Origin: Ancylobacter defluvii
Lineage (GTDB): Bacteria; Pseudomonadota; Alphaproteobacteria; Rhizobiales; Xanthobacteraceae
Length of the DNA stretch: 64,000 nucleotides
Direction of reading: 5' to 3'
Assembly (NCBI RefSeq): GCF_018390605.1
Contig: NZ_JAHBGD010000005.1
Location: forward strand, 372,001-436,000
Part shown: positions 41,836 to 50,728 of the stretch, piece after piece
Position numbering within the stretch: position 1 is the stretch's first letter
Layout: every line of letters begins with the position of its first letter
Notes under the pieces: generated by a model
What the model saw: only the letters and a program-made list of their open reading frames with translations
What the model was told of the DNA's origin: nothing
Database searches by the model: none
Translations under genes and position numbers: made by a program

Positions 41836-43119
41836 TCAATACAGGCCGAGGGCGCGGATCGGCCCGAGCGTCAGCACCGGGAACAGCACCAGCGCGAAGA
41901 TGGCGAGGGTGAGCACCGTCATAGGCGCCAGAGAGCCCTTGATCACATCCTCGATCCGCATCTCGGCGACCTGCGCCGCGGCGAACAGGCACCCCCCGAC
42001 CGGCGGGGTGACGAGGCCGAGGGTCAGCGTCATCACCGTCACGATGAGGAAATGGATCGGATCGATGCCCAGCGTCGCCACCGGCGGCATCAGCACCGGA
42101 ATGAGGATGAACATCGCCGGGATCGCTTCCATGAAGATGCCGATGAGCAGCAGGAACACGAAGATCGCCAGCATCCCGGTGGTGGGGCCGAGATCCATCG
42201 CCGCCAGCAGCAGCGACAGCTTCTGCGGCAACCCTTCATAGGCGAATATCCAGGCGGCGATCTGCGAGGTGGCGGCAATGAAGAGGATGGTGCCGGACAG
42301 CCGCGCCGTGGAGATCAGTATGCCGGGAATGTCCGAGAGCGGAATGGTCCGGTACACCAGCACGCCGAGCACGCCGACATAGAGCACGGCGACCGCCGCC
42401 GCCTCGGTCGGGGTAAACACGCCGCTGGCGATGCCGATGATCAGGATCAGCGGCGTCAGCATCGGCAGGATCGCCCGCAACCCGGTGACGAACACCATGC
42501 GCAGACTGAACTGCGAGGGCGGGTTGTAGCCGTAGCGCACCGAATAGAAGTGGTTGAACACCAGGAAGGCGAGGGCGATGAACAGGCCCGGCACCAGCCC
42601 CGCCACCAGCAGCGTGCCGATCGAGACATTGGCGATCGAGCCGGCGATGACGATCAGGATCGACGGCGGGATGATCGAGGACAGCGTCGCGGTGCACAGC
42701 GTCATGCCCACCGCATAGCCCTTGGGAAAGCCGTGGCGTTCCATGGCCTTGATCTCGATGGCCCCGACCGAGGCGATGTCGGCGACCGAGGAGCCCGAGA
42801 CGCCGGAGAAGATCACCGAGGACAGCACGTTCACATGGCCGAGCCCGCCCGGCAGCCAGCCGACCATGGATTCGGCGAAGTCGAAGATGCGCTCGGCGAC
42901 GCGCCCGCGTTCCATCACCGCGCCGACCAGGATGAACAGCGGCACCGCGACCAGCAGGAACGAGTTCATCGACGAGAACATCGTCTGGGTCAGCAGGTCG
43001 AGCGGCATGGAGGTGAACATCAGCAGCGTCGCCACGCCGGCAAGGCCGAGCGCTATGGCCAGCGGCACGCCGATCATGCTGAGCACGATGAAGATGGCGA
43101 ACAGGATGAGGCTCATCAT
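41836..43119 (-). CDS. dctM: TRAP transporter large permease (DctM family)
   Basis: The 427-residue membrane protein starts MMSLILFAIFIVLSMIGVPLAIALG, with GGAGG about 9 bases upstream. It has the DctM signatures NSFLLVAVPLFILVGAVMERG, SSVIFSGVSGSSVADIASVG and IIPPSILIVIAG. The open frame continues upstream by chance. It forms the transport channel with the DctQ subunit whose stop lies 3 bp before its start. Confidence 0.93.
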   Translation of the reverse strand: MMSLILFAIFIVLSMIGVPLAIALGLAGVATLLMFTSMPLDLLTQTMFSSMNSFLLVAVPLFILVGAVMERGRVAERIFDFAESMVGWLPGGLGHVNVLSSVIFSGVSGSSVADIASVGAIEIKAMERHGFPKGYAVGMTLCTATLSSIIPPSILIVIAGSIANVSIGTLLVAGLVPGLFIALAFLVFNHFYSVRYGYNPPSQFSLRMVFVTGLRAILPMLTPLILIIGIASGVFTPTEAAAVAVLYVGVLGVLVYRTIPLSDIPGILISTARLSGTILFIAATSQIAAWIFAYEGLPQKLSLLLAAMDLGPTTGMLAIFVFLLLIGIFMEAIPAMFILIPVLMPPVATLGIDPIHFLIVTVMTLTLGLVTPPVGGCLFAAAQVAEMRIEDVIKGSLAPMTVLTLAIFALVLFPVLTLGPIRALGLY

Positions 43120-43121
43120 GG

Positions 43122-43682
43122 CTAATGCCCTCCGGTGACGGAAACGTCGGCATGGAGCATCTCGCGGGCGAACTCGTCCTGCATGAGGCCGGGTTCCGGC
43201 ACCGCGATCAGCTCGCGACGGCTGCGTACCGATTCGATGATGGCAAGGATGGCGATGGCGGAGGACAGCGGCATGATGAGGCCTATCACCCACATCGGCA
43301 GCGGCAGCGTCGCGGCCTCCTCGTTCATCATGATCTGCTGCTCGACCAGGGCGATGCCGGTCCAGCCGATCAGCACGAAGAAACCGACGCAGAAGAGGAC
43401 GTAGATCGGCACGGCGAGATGCCGCGTGACCTCGCGCGCCATGGCGAGGAACACGATCACCCGTGCGTTCTCGACCGTGCGGAAACCGGCGGCCAGGCCG
43501 AGAAACACCATCCAGATGAAGAGGAAGCGTACCGCTTCCTCGGTCCATGGCAGCGGATGGCCGACAAGGCGGCCCGTCACCTGGAGAAGCACCACGATGA
43601 GGATGCCGCCACAGGCCGCGCCGGCGGTGTAGTCGGCGACGATCTGCACGAAGCGTCCAAGCGTGAAACGGCGGGAGGACAT
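43122..43682 (-). CDS. dctQ: TRAP transporter small permease (DctQ family)
   Basis: The 186-residue protein has four membrane segments with the DctQ pattern GGILIVVLLQVTGRLVGHPLPWTEEAVRFLFIWMVFLGLAAGFRT (in outline) and PLPMWVIGLIMPLSSAIAILAI. It lies between the binding-protein and DctM genes. Confidence 0.92.
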   Translation of the reverse strand: MSSRRFTLGRFVQIVADYTAGAACGGILIVVLLQVTGRLVGHPLPWTEEAVRFLFIWMVFLGLAAGFRTVENARVIVFLAMAREVTRHLAVPIYVLFCVGFFVLIGWTGIALVEQQIMMNEEAATLPLPMWVIGLIMPLSSAIAILAIIESVRSRRELIAVPEPGLMQDEFAREMLHADVSVTGGH

Positions 43683-43714
43683 GAGATCACCCTGTATCCA
43701 CTGGGAAGGGGGAG

Positions 43715-43735
43715 GGCGGCCCCGAGAGGGCCGCC
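43715..43735 (-). terminator. Stem-loop between DctP and DctQ genes
   Basis: GGCGGCCC, a 5-nt loop, then GGGCCGCC: a perfect 8-bp stem 8 bp beyond the DctP stop. No T run follows. Like the hairpins after the other binding-protein genes in this window, it may stabilise the upstream message. Confidence 0.5.
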
Positions 43736-43742
43736 GTCAGGG

Positions 43743-44738
43743 TCAGCTCTTGCCGGTGAAGGCGGTGGTGCGGTCGAAGAACGACGGGTCCTTCACCAGC
43801 CCCTGGAAGACCGGATAGAGGCTCTTCGAGACGGCGACGAAGGCGGCGCGCTGCTCGGCGGTCAGCTCGTTCATCTTCATGCCGTTCTGCTCGAGCGTGG
43901 CGATCGATTTGGCGATATCGGCCGCATCGTTCTTCGCCTTCCACTCCTCGGTCTCGACCGCCGCCTGGTTGAGCGCGGTCTTGAACGCCTCCGGCAGCGC
44001 CTGGTAGCGCCGGGGATTGATGCCCACGACCCACGCATCGGCGATGTGATTGGAGATGGTGAGGTATTTCTGCACCTCATAGAGGCGGGCGCTCACCGGC
44101 ACGTTGACCGGGTTTTCCTGCCCGTCCACCACACCGAGCTGCAAGGCGTTGTAGACCTCGGCGAAGGCCATCGGGGTGGGAGCGGCACCCATGGCGCCGA
44201 AGAACTTGACCCAGAGCGGGTTGTTGGGAACCCGCAGCTTCAGCCCCTTCAAATCGTCGGGCTTGGTGATGGGCAGCTTGGAATTGGTGATCTGCCGCAG
44301 CGGCCGCGACCACAAATCGAGCCCCATAATGCCGATCTTGGAAAGATCGCCGCGCAATTCCTCGCCGAGGGGGCTGTTGAGATAGGCGCGCAGCTGCTCG
44401 ACGTCGTCGAACAGATAGGGCACGGCGATCGCGGTGAATTTGGGATTGAAGGTGGCGTAGAGCGAGGTGGCGTTGAACAGCATGTCGAGCGAGCCGCTCG
44501 CCAGCTGCTTCACCCCCGCCGCCGGATCGCCGCCATAGAGCGTGCCGTTAGGGAACACTTTGATTTCCAGCTCGCCCTTGGTCTTCTGCTTCACCAGCTC
44601 GGCGAAGTGATTGGCGGCAAGCGTGATCTCGGACGTGTCGGCATCCGGTGTGGAAAGGGTCAGCGTCTCGGCGCCGGCCGGAACGGCGAGCGCGAGCGAG
44701 GCGGCAATCAGCAGGCCGCGGATCGAGAAGGCGGTCAT
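43743..44738 (-). CDS. dctP: TRAP transporter substrate-binding protein (DctP family)
   Basis: From the ATG with GGAGGAAACGAC upstream the protein has 331 residues, a signal peptide (FSIRGLLIAASLALAVPAGA) and the DctP fold (ITLAANHFAELVKQKTKGELEIKVFPNGTLYGGDPAAGVKQL in outline, and GLKLRVPNNPLWVKFFGAMGAAPTPMAFAEVYNALQLGVVDGQENP). The conserved arginine in KLRVP usually binds the ligand carboxylate. Neighbours point to a sugar acid. Confidence 0.93.
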   Translation of the reverse strand: MTAFSIRGLLIAASLALAVPAGAETLTLSTPDADTSEITLAANHFAELVKQKTKGELEIKVFPNGTLYGGDPAAGVKQLASGSLDMLFNATSLYATFNPKFTAIAVPYLFDDVEQLRAYLNSPLGEELRGDLSKIGIMGLDLWSRPLRQITNSKLPITKPDDLKGLKLRVPNNPLWVKFFGAMGAAPTPMAFAEVYNALQLGVVDGQENPVNVPVSARLYEVQKYLTISNHIADAWVVGINPRRYQALPEAFKTALNQAAVETEEWKAKNDAADIAKSIATLEQNGMKMNELTAEQRAAFVAVSKSLYPVFQGLVKDPSFFDRTTAFTGKS

Positions 44739-44795
44739 GTCGTTTCCTCCGTATCGGGATTCTCTGTCCCGGTTTGTTGACATTATTGAACGTTG

Positions 44796-45701
44796 TCAGG
44801 CGTCGAGGGCAGTCTCCGCCGAGCGATTGGCGCGTCGCAGTTCGACGAGTACCGCGCTGTGGTCCATGTCGGCGCCGCCATGATCGACGAGATTCTGGAA
44901 CAGGCGGTCGACGGCGTCGGCGATGGGCAGGCTGAGGCCGAGCGAGCGCGCCAGGCGTAGGGCCGTCGACGTGTCCTTCACCTGGTACTTGGCCGGGCCT
45001 CCCGGCGTGAAATCACCGCGCACCATGCGCTCGCCATGCTGGCGCAGCACGGTCGAGTCGGCGAAGCCGCCCAGCAAGGCCTCGCGCACCCGCGCCGGGT
45101 CGGCCCCGCCGCGCTCGGCGAGCAGCAGCGCTTCCGCCACCGCGCAGATGTTGGAGGCGACGATGAGCTGGTTGGCCAGCTTGGCGAGCTGGCCGGAGCC
45201 CGCCGGGCCGACATGGGTGGTCCGGCCGAGCGGCGCGAAAAGCGGTGCCAGCTCCTCGACGGTGCCGGCCTCGCCGCCGGCCATGATGGCGAGCGTGCCG
45301 TCACGCGCCCCGCGCTCGCCGCCGGAAACCGGCGCATCGAGATAGCCGAGTCCGCGCCGGGCGCAGGCGTCGGCCTGGGCCCGCGCCGTCTCGACCGGGA
45401 TCGAGCTCATGACCACCAGCGTCGCGCCGGTGCGCATGGCGGCAATGACACCGTCGCGCCCGCCCAGCACCGCGTCGCAGACCGGGCCGGAGCTGAGCAT
45501 GCAGATCACGACTTCCACCCCCGCCGCCGCCGCGGAGGCGGAGGCGGCGATCTCGATGCCATGGTTGGCCAGCGCCTCGGCCTTTTCCGCCGTGCGGTTC
45601 CAGGCGCGGAGCCGGAAGCCCGCCTCGGACAGCCGGCGGGCCATATGGCCGCCCATGATGCCGGTGCCGATGAAGCCGATGGACGGAAGCGCTGCGGACA
45701 T
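44796..45701 (-). CDS. Beta-hydroxyacid dehydrogenase (GarR/3-hydroxyisobutyrate dehydrogenase family)
   Basis: The 301-residue protein has the N-terminal Rossmann motif IGFIGTGIMGGHMARRL, the substrate motif LDAPVSGGERGARDGTLAIMAGG and the catalytic-Lys helix GPAGSGQLAKLANQLIVA. It reduces or oxidises a small beta-hydroxy acid such as tartronate semialdehyde. With gluconokinase and the TRAP transporter it suggests a sugar-acid pathway. It precedes the DctP gene by 57 bp. Confidence 0.92.
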   Translation of the reverse strand: MSAALPSIGFIGTGIMGGHMARRLSEAGFRLRAWNRTAEKAEALANHGIEIAASASAAAAGVEVVICMLSSGPVCDAVLGGRDGVIAAMRTGATLVVMSSIPVETARAQADACARRGLGYLDAPVSGGERGARDGTLAIMAGGEAGTVEELAPLFAPLGRTTHVGPAGSGQLAKLANQLIVASNICAVAEALLLAERGGADPARVREALLGGFADSTVLRQHGERMVRGDFTPGGPAKYQVKDTSTALRLARSLGLSLPIADAVDRLFQNLVDHGGADMDHSAVLVELRRANRSAETALDA

Positions 45702-45726
45702 GGCGGGTCGCTCCTGCGCGCCGGGA

Positions 45727-46059
45727 TCAGGGATGGTGCCGTTCGCCGAAGCGGACCGGCCGCTCCTCGACGATCAGCGACGGGAAGGCGGTGCGGAATC
45801 GCGCCAGGTGGGGCGTTTGCAGATGCGCGTCGAAGGCGGCGCGGCTGTCATACACCTCGTAGAACAGCACGCTGTCGGCCTCGCCCAGTGGGCGCACGAC
45901 ATCGAACTGCCGGCATCCCGGCTCGTCGGCGACCGAATGGCGGGCATCGTCACCGGCCGCGGCGAGAAACGCCTCCATGGCGCCCGGCTTCACCCGGAAT
46001 TCGGCGATGACGATGAAGGCGTGATCGTGGACGGAACGGGTCATCATGTCCTCATGCAT
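45727..46059 (-). CDS. ABM-domain protein (putative quinol monooxygenase family)
   Basis: This 110-residue protein has the ABM dimeric ferredoxin-like pattern: HAFIVIAEFRVKPGAMEAFLAAAGDDARHSVADEPGCRQFDVVRP (in outline) and VLFYEVYDSRAAFDAHLQTPH. The start is uncertain because ATG codons occur at positions 1, 5 and 6. YgiN-like proteins often accompany sugar-acid and lactone clusters. The true reaction is unknown. Confidence 0.85.
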   Translation of the reverse strand: MHEDMMTRSVHDHAFIVIAEFRVKPGAMEAFLAAAGDDARHSVADEPGCRQFDVVRPLGEADSVLFYEVYDSRAAFDAHLQTPHLARFRTAFPSLIVEERPVRFGERHHP

Positions 46060-46104
46060 GGGGCGGGGGATCCTGCGGCCGGATCCCCTCGCCGTGCCGC
46101 CGTG

Positions 46105-47463
46105 TCAGGCGGCGACGCTGGTACCCGGACAGAAGGTGTCTTCCATCTCGCGGCGCAGGCCCACCACATCGAGATCGGCGGTGAGCTCGACATCGTCGAA
46201 GCTGACGATCTGGTCCTTCTTGATCGGCCGCTTCAGCTTGACGTTGTGCGCCAGCCCGATCGGTAGGGCGCGCAGATCGAGGCTGCGGGTGGCGGGAATG
46301 GCGTTCGCCCACACCGCATAGCCGCCTTCGCCATCCAGCATCTCGCCGGGCTGCATGTCCTTCTTGGCGGTGGCGACGGCATCGCCGCGGAACTCCTTGG
46401 AGCAGCCGGTCGGCTCGTTGCGCAGGCAAGCCGAGAGCACGCTGACCGAAGTCTCCAGCCCGATGATGTGGAAGGGACGCCACATGGAGGCGTACCAGCC
46501 GGACGGATCGGTAAGCAGGCCGTACTGCTTGAAGCAGGCGCGGGCATATTCATTATGCGCCTTGAAGGTGACGAACACGCCGTAGCGGATGTTGTTGTAG
46601 ACCTCGCGCCCGTCCGGCTCCTGGCTGGCGGCGATGTCGACGAGGCCCGAGCGCGCCATCCGTCCACCATCGGCGGCGGGGCGGAACACCTTGGCGAGGT
46701 CGTGCAGGCCGGCCGGCGGGAAGGCGAGGCCGTCATCGGGGCAATCGAGGCCGGTGCCGTTGGCGACCGCCGCCATCTCGATGGCGGCCTTGGTGCCGTC
46801 GGTGAAGGAATTGTACATTTTCGGATTGAAGTCGCCGGCCTTGACCTCTTCATCGGTCCAACCGAAGAAGCCCCACACCGTGTCCGGCGTCGAGTAGCGG
46901 TAGCGCGGCTCGAAATTCATCCCCTTGCCGGCAGCGGTGATCTCGAAGCCGGTGGCGCGGGCCCAGTCGACCAGCTCGCAGATCAGCGCCGGCTGGTCGC
47001 CATAGGCCATGGAATAGATGACGCCCTTCTTGCGGGCGCGCTCGGCGAGGATCGGGCCGACCATGACGTCGGCCTCGACATTCACCATCACCACATGCTT
47101 GCCGGCGTCGATGGCGCCGAGCGCATGCCGGGTGCCGGCGATGGGATGGCCGGTGGCCTCGATGACGCATTCGATCTCGTCGCAGGCGAACATTGCGTTC
47201 ACATCGTCGGTGACGAAGGTCTTGCCGGTCTTCACCGCGTCGCCGGCGCTGGTCGCGGTGTAGCGCTCTTCCGGCCAGCCGACGCGGGCCAGCGATTCCT
47301 TCGCCTTGCCGACATTGAGATCGGCGATGACGACGATCTGCAATCCCTCGATGCGCTGCGCCTGCGCCAGCACCATCGAGCCGAATTTGCCGGCGCCGAT
47401 CAGGCCGGCGCGAACCGGGCGGCCCTTGGCGGCGCGAGCGTTGAGTAAGGTCGAGAGATTCAT
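46105..47463 (-). CDS. Homoserine-dehydrogenase-like oxidoreductase with C-terminal SAF domain
   Basis: The 452-residue protein has an N-terminal Rossmann motif (RAGLIGAGKFGSMVLAQAQ), the stretches VECVIEATGHP-like ECVIEATGHPIAGTRHAL and VVMVNVEADVMVGPILAERA, and a C-terminal SAF-like part (PIKKDQIVSFDDVEL). This is the COG4091 type of predicted NAD(P)H oxidoreductase. Related proteins occur in sugar and sugar-acid catabolic clusters, which suits its place at the head of this TRAP/gluconokinase operon. I do not name a substrate. Confidence 0.85.
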   Translation of the reverse strand: MNLSTLLNARAAKGRPVRAGLIGAGKFGSMVLAQAQRIEGLQIVVIADLNVGKAKESLARVGWPEERYTATSAGDAVKTGKTFVTDDVNAMFACDEIECVIEATGHPIAGTRHALGAIDAGKHVVMVNVEADVMVGPILAERARKKGVIYSMAYGDQPALICELVDWARATGFEITAAGKGMNFEPRYRYSTPDTVWGFFGWTDEEVKAGDFNPKMYNSFTDGTKAAIEMAAVANGTGLDCPDDGLAFPPAGLHDLAKVFRPAADGGRMARSGLVDIAASQEPDGREVYNNIRYGVFVTFKAHNEYARACFKQYGLLTDPSGWYASMWRPFHIIGLETSVSVLSACLRNEPTGCSKEFRGDAVATAKKDMQPGEMLDGEGGYAVWANAIPATRSLDLRALPIGLAHNVKLKRPIKKDQIVSFDDVELTADLDVVGLRREMEDTFCPGTSVAA

Positions 47464-48139
47464 CGGGCGATCCTCAATACGATGCTGTTGCCTGTGACGG
47501 CGTTTCGGCCAAGGGGGCGGCCATTGGGGGCGGCCATAGGTTCGCGCTCACGCCGCGGCCGTGCCGAGGCGTCATTGCGTTCTGCGCAGATCGCCGTCAC
47601 GCGCGGCCAGTCGGCCGGCGTCGGGGCGAAGCGGGTCATCGGAAGCGGCGTATGTTCCTCCGCCGGAACCAGGAGCGACCCTGCGGTTCACGGCGTGGCA
47701 GCGTTGTTTTCTTGCTGCTCGAGAGCGACCATGGAGGAAATCGGCCATTAGCGCTATTTAGAAAGTCACGCCGACTTGTTAGTTCAGCTAAACATTCGAC
47801 GTGAAGCGAGCCGGCGATCGGCGATGTTCCGGGGCCTTGGGCACGAAACTGGCGTTCCTGGCCATGGCGGCTTCTACAATCGGGGGCGTTGCACCGCCGG
47901 GCTGTTGGAGATGCCGGCCGCATGCTGTCGGTGACGGCTGGAAGGCGCCGCCTCTCAGTCGCACCGCTATTGGCCGTCGCGCTATGATGCCTTTGTGCTC
48001 GGCACCGTCCCGGAGCACTCTGAACACACACGAAGCGCACTATCATACCGCCTTGGGCGCTCGTCTTAACGGGCCACCGCCACAGCTGCGTATTATAGAG
48101 TGGAAATCGCTGTTGGCGGGAAAAATGGCCTTTCCCCAA
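47464..48139. other. Region without recognisable genes next to the IS21 remnant
   Basis: This 676-bp stretch follows the start of the SAF-domain oxidoreductase gene and ends at the broken istB copy. Open frames on both strands lack any family-like sequence. The part close to 47464 should contain the promoter of the sugar-acid operon; the rest is probably decayed mobile or accessory DNA. Confidence 0.5.
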
Positions 48140-48586
48140 GGTCTTCTTCTGTTTGAGCTCGTTGACGAGTTCGACGGTGGAGAACAAGCGGAACCGCCAG
48201 TGATGATGCTCGATGGCGTGAACGCCGAGAGCCGTGGCGAGGTGGGGCTTGCCTGTACCCGGCCTGCCGACCAGGACGACGTTGTGTACGTCGTCGAGGA
48301 ACTCGCAGCGAAATAGCTGGCGCACGAGCGCCTCATCGACCTCGTTGCTGGCTAAGGCCGGCGAGGTCGCGATAGGCCGGGACGCGTGCCACCTGGGCTG
48401 GTAGGCGGTCGATCTCACCTCCCGCGCGGCGGTCTCGGCCTGCAAGAGTTGCGAGAGGATCGGCATGGCGGTCTAGACGGCTTGAGAGCCCTGCTCGGTG
48501 AGTTCGGCTACGGCTTGCGCCATGCCGTGCATTTAGAGGCTGCGCAGCATAATGAAAATGGCCCCGCTGGCCGGATCATGACGCAC
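48140..48586 (-). pseudogene. Remnant of IS21-family istB (helper ATPase)
   Basis: The frame from 48586 reads VRHDPASGAIFIMLRSL, a stop, then MHGMAQAVAELTEQGSQAV, a second stop, then MPILSQLLQAETAAREVRSTAYQ and NEVDEALVRQLFRCEFLDDVHNVVLVG. These are the N-terminal two thirds of IstB. Damage includes two nonsense codons, two compensating frameshifts (QVARVPAYRDLAG is in another frame) and a Walker A changed to GRPGTGKP. Similarity ends near 48140, so the C-terminal part is missing and no istA was seen. The element is dead. Confidence 0.85.
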
Positions 48587-48597
48587 GGCGTACCTGC

Positions 48598-48789
48598 CTG
48601 GTCCGGCGCAGCAGCCACATAGATTGGTCGATTGCGGCGCTGTTCATCGACAGCGCCGGCAGCAGGACAGGTGCGGAAGCTACGGCAATTGAACTCCTCC
48701 TTGACAGGTTTCGTGACGTTATTCGGGAAACGAAGGACCCGAAAAACTTCGGAAATCTGACACGGCGTTGTGTACCAGTTCGGGTTTGA
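48598..48789 (+). pseudogene. Orphan 3' end of an unidentified gene
   Basis: Immediately beside the istB remnant, on the plus strand, a frame without a start reads DWSIAALFIDSAGSRTGAEA and continues through LLLDRFRDVIRETKDPKNFG to a stop at 48789. The sequence looks protein-like and its codon use is fairly normal, but I do not recognise the family. It may be the C-terminal stub of a gene cut by the insertion sequence, or a chance frame. Confidence 0.3.
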
Positions 48790-48852
48790 CTGGCCGGAAC
48801 GTTATGCGCATTCCAATCTAAAGGATGCGACAATTATGCAACCTTGTCGCGC

Positions 48853-49926
48853 TCACGCCCTATCGCGTTGGTCGTTAGCGTTTCTGGTTTGGAAATTGGG
48901 GATCTGCGCCATGATGCGCTGAAGCTCACGATCGTCCGAGATGCCCTGAAAGTCATGGCGCGGCGTGTAAGGCGCCTCGAGCCTCCGTACCTCTTCATCC
49001 GAAAGTTTGATCGACAGGGAGGCCACCGCGTCGTCGATCTGGCTGATCGTGCTAGCCCCCACGATCGGGGCGGCGATCCCTGGCTTGCCACGCAGCCACG
49101 CCAGCGCGATCTGCGCGCGCGAAACGTTGCGTCCCTCCGCGACGTCCCCAACGGCCGCGACGATGGCCTTGTCACTCTCCGCAGTCAGAGATGTATAGAG
49201 CATGTCGGCGAACGGATCGCTGCCGGAGCGCGCCGTCGCTTTCGCCGCGCCCCATTCGCGCGCCAGCCGGCCGCGCGCGAGCGGGCTCCAGATCATCGTG
49301 CCCACGCCCTGGTCCCTGCAAAGGGGCAGCATTTCGCGCTCCTCCTCGCGCGCCAGCAGATTGTAGTGGTGCTGCATGGTTACGAAGCGTGACCAGCCAT
49401 TAGCCTTCTGCATGTGCAGGGCCTTGGAGAATTCCCACGCATGCATCGATGAGGCGCCGATATAGCGGGCCTTGCCGGCCTTCACGACGTCATGCAGCGC
49501 TTCGAGCGTCTCTTCCAGCGGCGTGGACGGATCGTTGCGATGGATCATGTAGACGTCGACGTAATCGGTGCCGAGCCGGCGCAGGCTGTGGTCGATCTCG
49601 GTCAAGATGACCTTGCGCGACAATCCCTTGCCGTTCGGCCCCGGGCGCATGGGATGGCGAACCTTGGTGACGATCACGACATCGTCGCGATCGGCGAAAT
49701 CCTTGAGCGCCCGGCCGAGAATCTCCTCGCTGGAACCCTGCGAATAGAGATTGGCCGTATCGAAGAAATTGATTCCCGTCTCGATCGCATGCTGGATCAG
49801 AGGGCGGCTCTGCTCTTCCGGCAGCGACCAGACGGGATGACCGCGGGTGGGGTCGCCATAGGTCATGGCGCCCAAGGCGATTGGCGAGATGTCCAGCCCC
49901 GTGTTTCCTAGCTTGATATAGTCCAT
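48853..49926 (-). CDS. Aldo/keto reductase
   Basis: The 357-residue NADPH-dependent reductase starts MDYIKLGNTGLDISPIALGAMTYG. Catalytic residues are seen in INFFDTANLYSQGSSEE (Asp and Tyr), VIVTKVRHP (Lys) and VDVYMIHRND (His). The nucleotide-binding end reads AAPIVGASTISQIDDAVA. It resembles the YajO/Gcy-type reductases. It is divergent from a TetR gene, and two matching palindromes lie in the spacer, so it is probably repressed by that protein and induced by an aldehyde or ketone. Confidence 0.93.
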   Translation of the reverse strand: MDYIKLGNTGLDISPIALGAMTYGDPTRGHPVWSLPEEQSRPLIQHAIETGINFFDTANLYSQGSSEEILGRALKDFADRDDVVIVTKVRHPMRPGPNGKGLSRKVILTEIDHSLRRLGTDYVDVYMIHRNDPSTPLEETLEALHDVVKAGKARYIGASSMHAWEFSKALHMQKANGWSRFVTMQHHYNLLAREEEREMLPLCRDQGVGTMIWSPLARGRLAREWGAAKATARSGSDPFADMLYTSLTAESDKAIVAAVGDVAEGRNVSRAQIALAWLRGKPGIAAPIVGASTISQIDDAVASLSIKLSDEEVRRLEAPYTPRHDFQGISDDRELQRIMAQIPNFQTRNANDQRDRA

Positions 49927-49946
49927 GGTGGCTCCTATGCTCCGTC

Positions 49947-49989
49947 CGGAGAGTTCTCCGTTTGTATCTTTTTATCGGAGAACTCTCCG
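49947..49989. promoter_or_regulatory. Paired operators between the aldo/keto reductase and TetR genes
   Basis: CGGAGAGTTCTCCG at 49947-49960 and CGGAGAACTCTCCG at 49976-49989 are exact reverse complements of each other, and each is itself a near-palindrome (CGGAGA with TCTCCG arms). Their centres are 29 bp apart. This is a typical double site for a TetR dimer controlling a divergent pair. Confidence 0.75.
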
Positions 49990-50010
49990 TTTATCAGGCG
50001 TGCAGCGCCA

Positions 50011-50628
50011 ATGCCGGTAAAGGATGTGGACGTGTCAGAGAGCTTTCCGGCATCAAGGCGCGCCGACGCCGTCAAGAATCGCGAGCACATCCTGCAGATC
50101 GCGCATGATGCCTTCGCCGAATCCGGGCTGACCTCGCTCAACGAGATCGCCAAGCGCGCAGGGATCGGCGCGGGCACCCTGTATCGCCACTTCCCGACGC
50201 GGGAAGCGCTTATCCTGGCGGTCTACCAGCATGACATCGAGCGGCTGGTGGCATCGGTGCCGCACTTGCTGGCCGAGCGGACGCCGCTCGAAGCCTTCCG
50301 CCGATGGTTCTTCACGCTCGCGGACTATGTCCGCTTGAAGCACGGGCTAGGCGAGGCGCTGCACAGCCCGGCGGCGCAGGAGGCGATCCGCGGCAGCTAT
50401 GCCCCCGTCACGTCGGCGGTCGAGACCCTGATCCGGGCCTGTGTCGCCGACAGCAGCATGCGCCCGGGCGTGCAGGCCGCTGACATACTGCTGCTGATGG
50501 GCTTCCTCTGGCGCATTGCGCCTGGGCCGGAAGCCGGCCGGCAGGCCGAGCGGATGATGGATCTGGTTCTCGACGGCCTCGCAAGCCCAAAGGGGACGAC
50601 CGCCAGGGCTGGCGAGCGACAGGAATAG
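50011..50628 (+). CDS. TetR family regulator
   Basis: The 205-residue protein has the TetR helix-turn-helix (NREHILQIAHDAFAESGLTSLNEIAKRAGIGAGTLYRHFPTREAL in outline) and a C-terminal SBP-type helical domain. It is divergent from the aldo/keto reductase gene with paired palindromes between them, so it is the likely repressor of that gene and itself. No strong ribosome site precedes the ATG; an in-frame GTG follows a few codons later. Confidence 0.92.
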   Translation: MPVKDVDVSESFPASRRADAVKNREHILQIAHDAFAESGLTSLNEIAKRAGIGAGTLYRHFPTREALILAVYQHDIERLVASVPHLLAERTPLEAFRRWFFTLADYVRLKHGLGEALHSPAAQEAIRGSYAPVTSAVETLIRACVADSSMRPGVQAADILLLMGFLWRIAPGPEAGRQAERMMDLVLDGLASPKGTTARAGERQE

Positions 50629-50728
50629 GCAATTATTGGAGCGGATCGGGCTGTCGAGGCGACAATTTCATCTTATCTTCGATCTGAACCCGTCCCATTG
50701 TCATCAGCCGGTTTTCGGGAGGCCAGAG

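Noticed and set aside
44772-44798. TGACA/TGTCA inverted repeat upstream of DctP as an operator
   Set aside because: The arms are only 5 bp, the spacing is loose and part of it overlaps the stop codon of the preceding gene; there is no second copy to support it.
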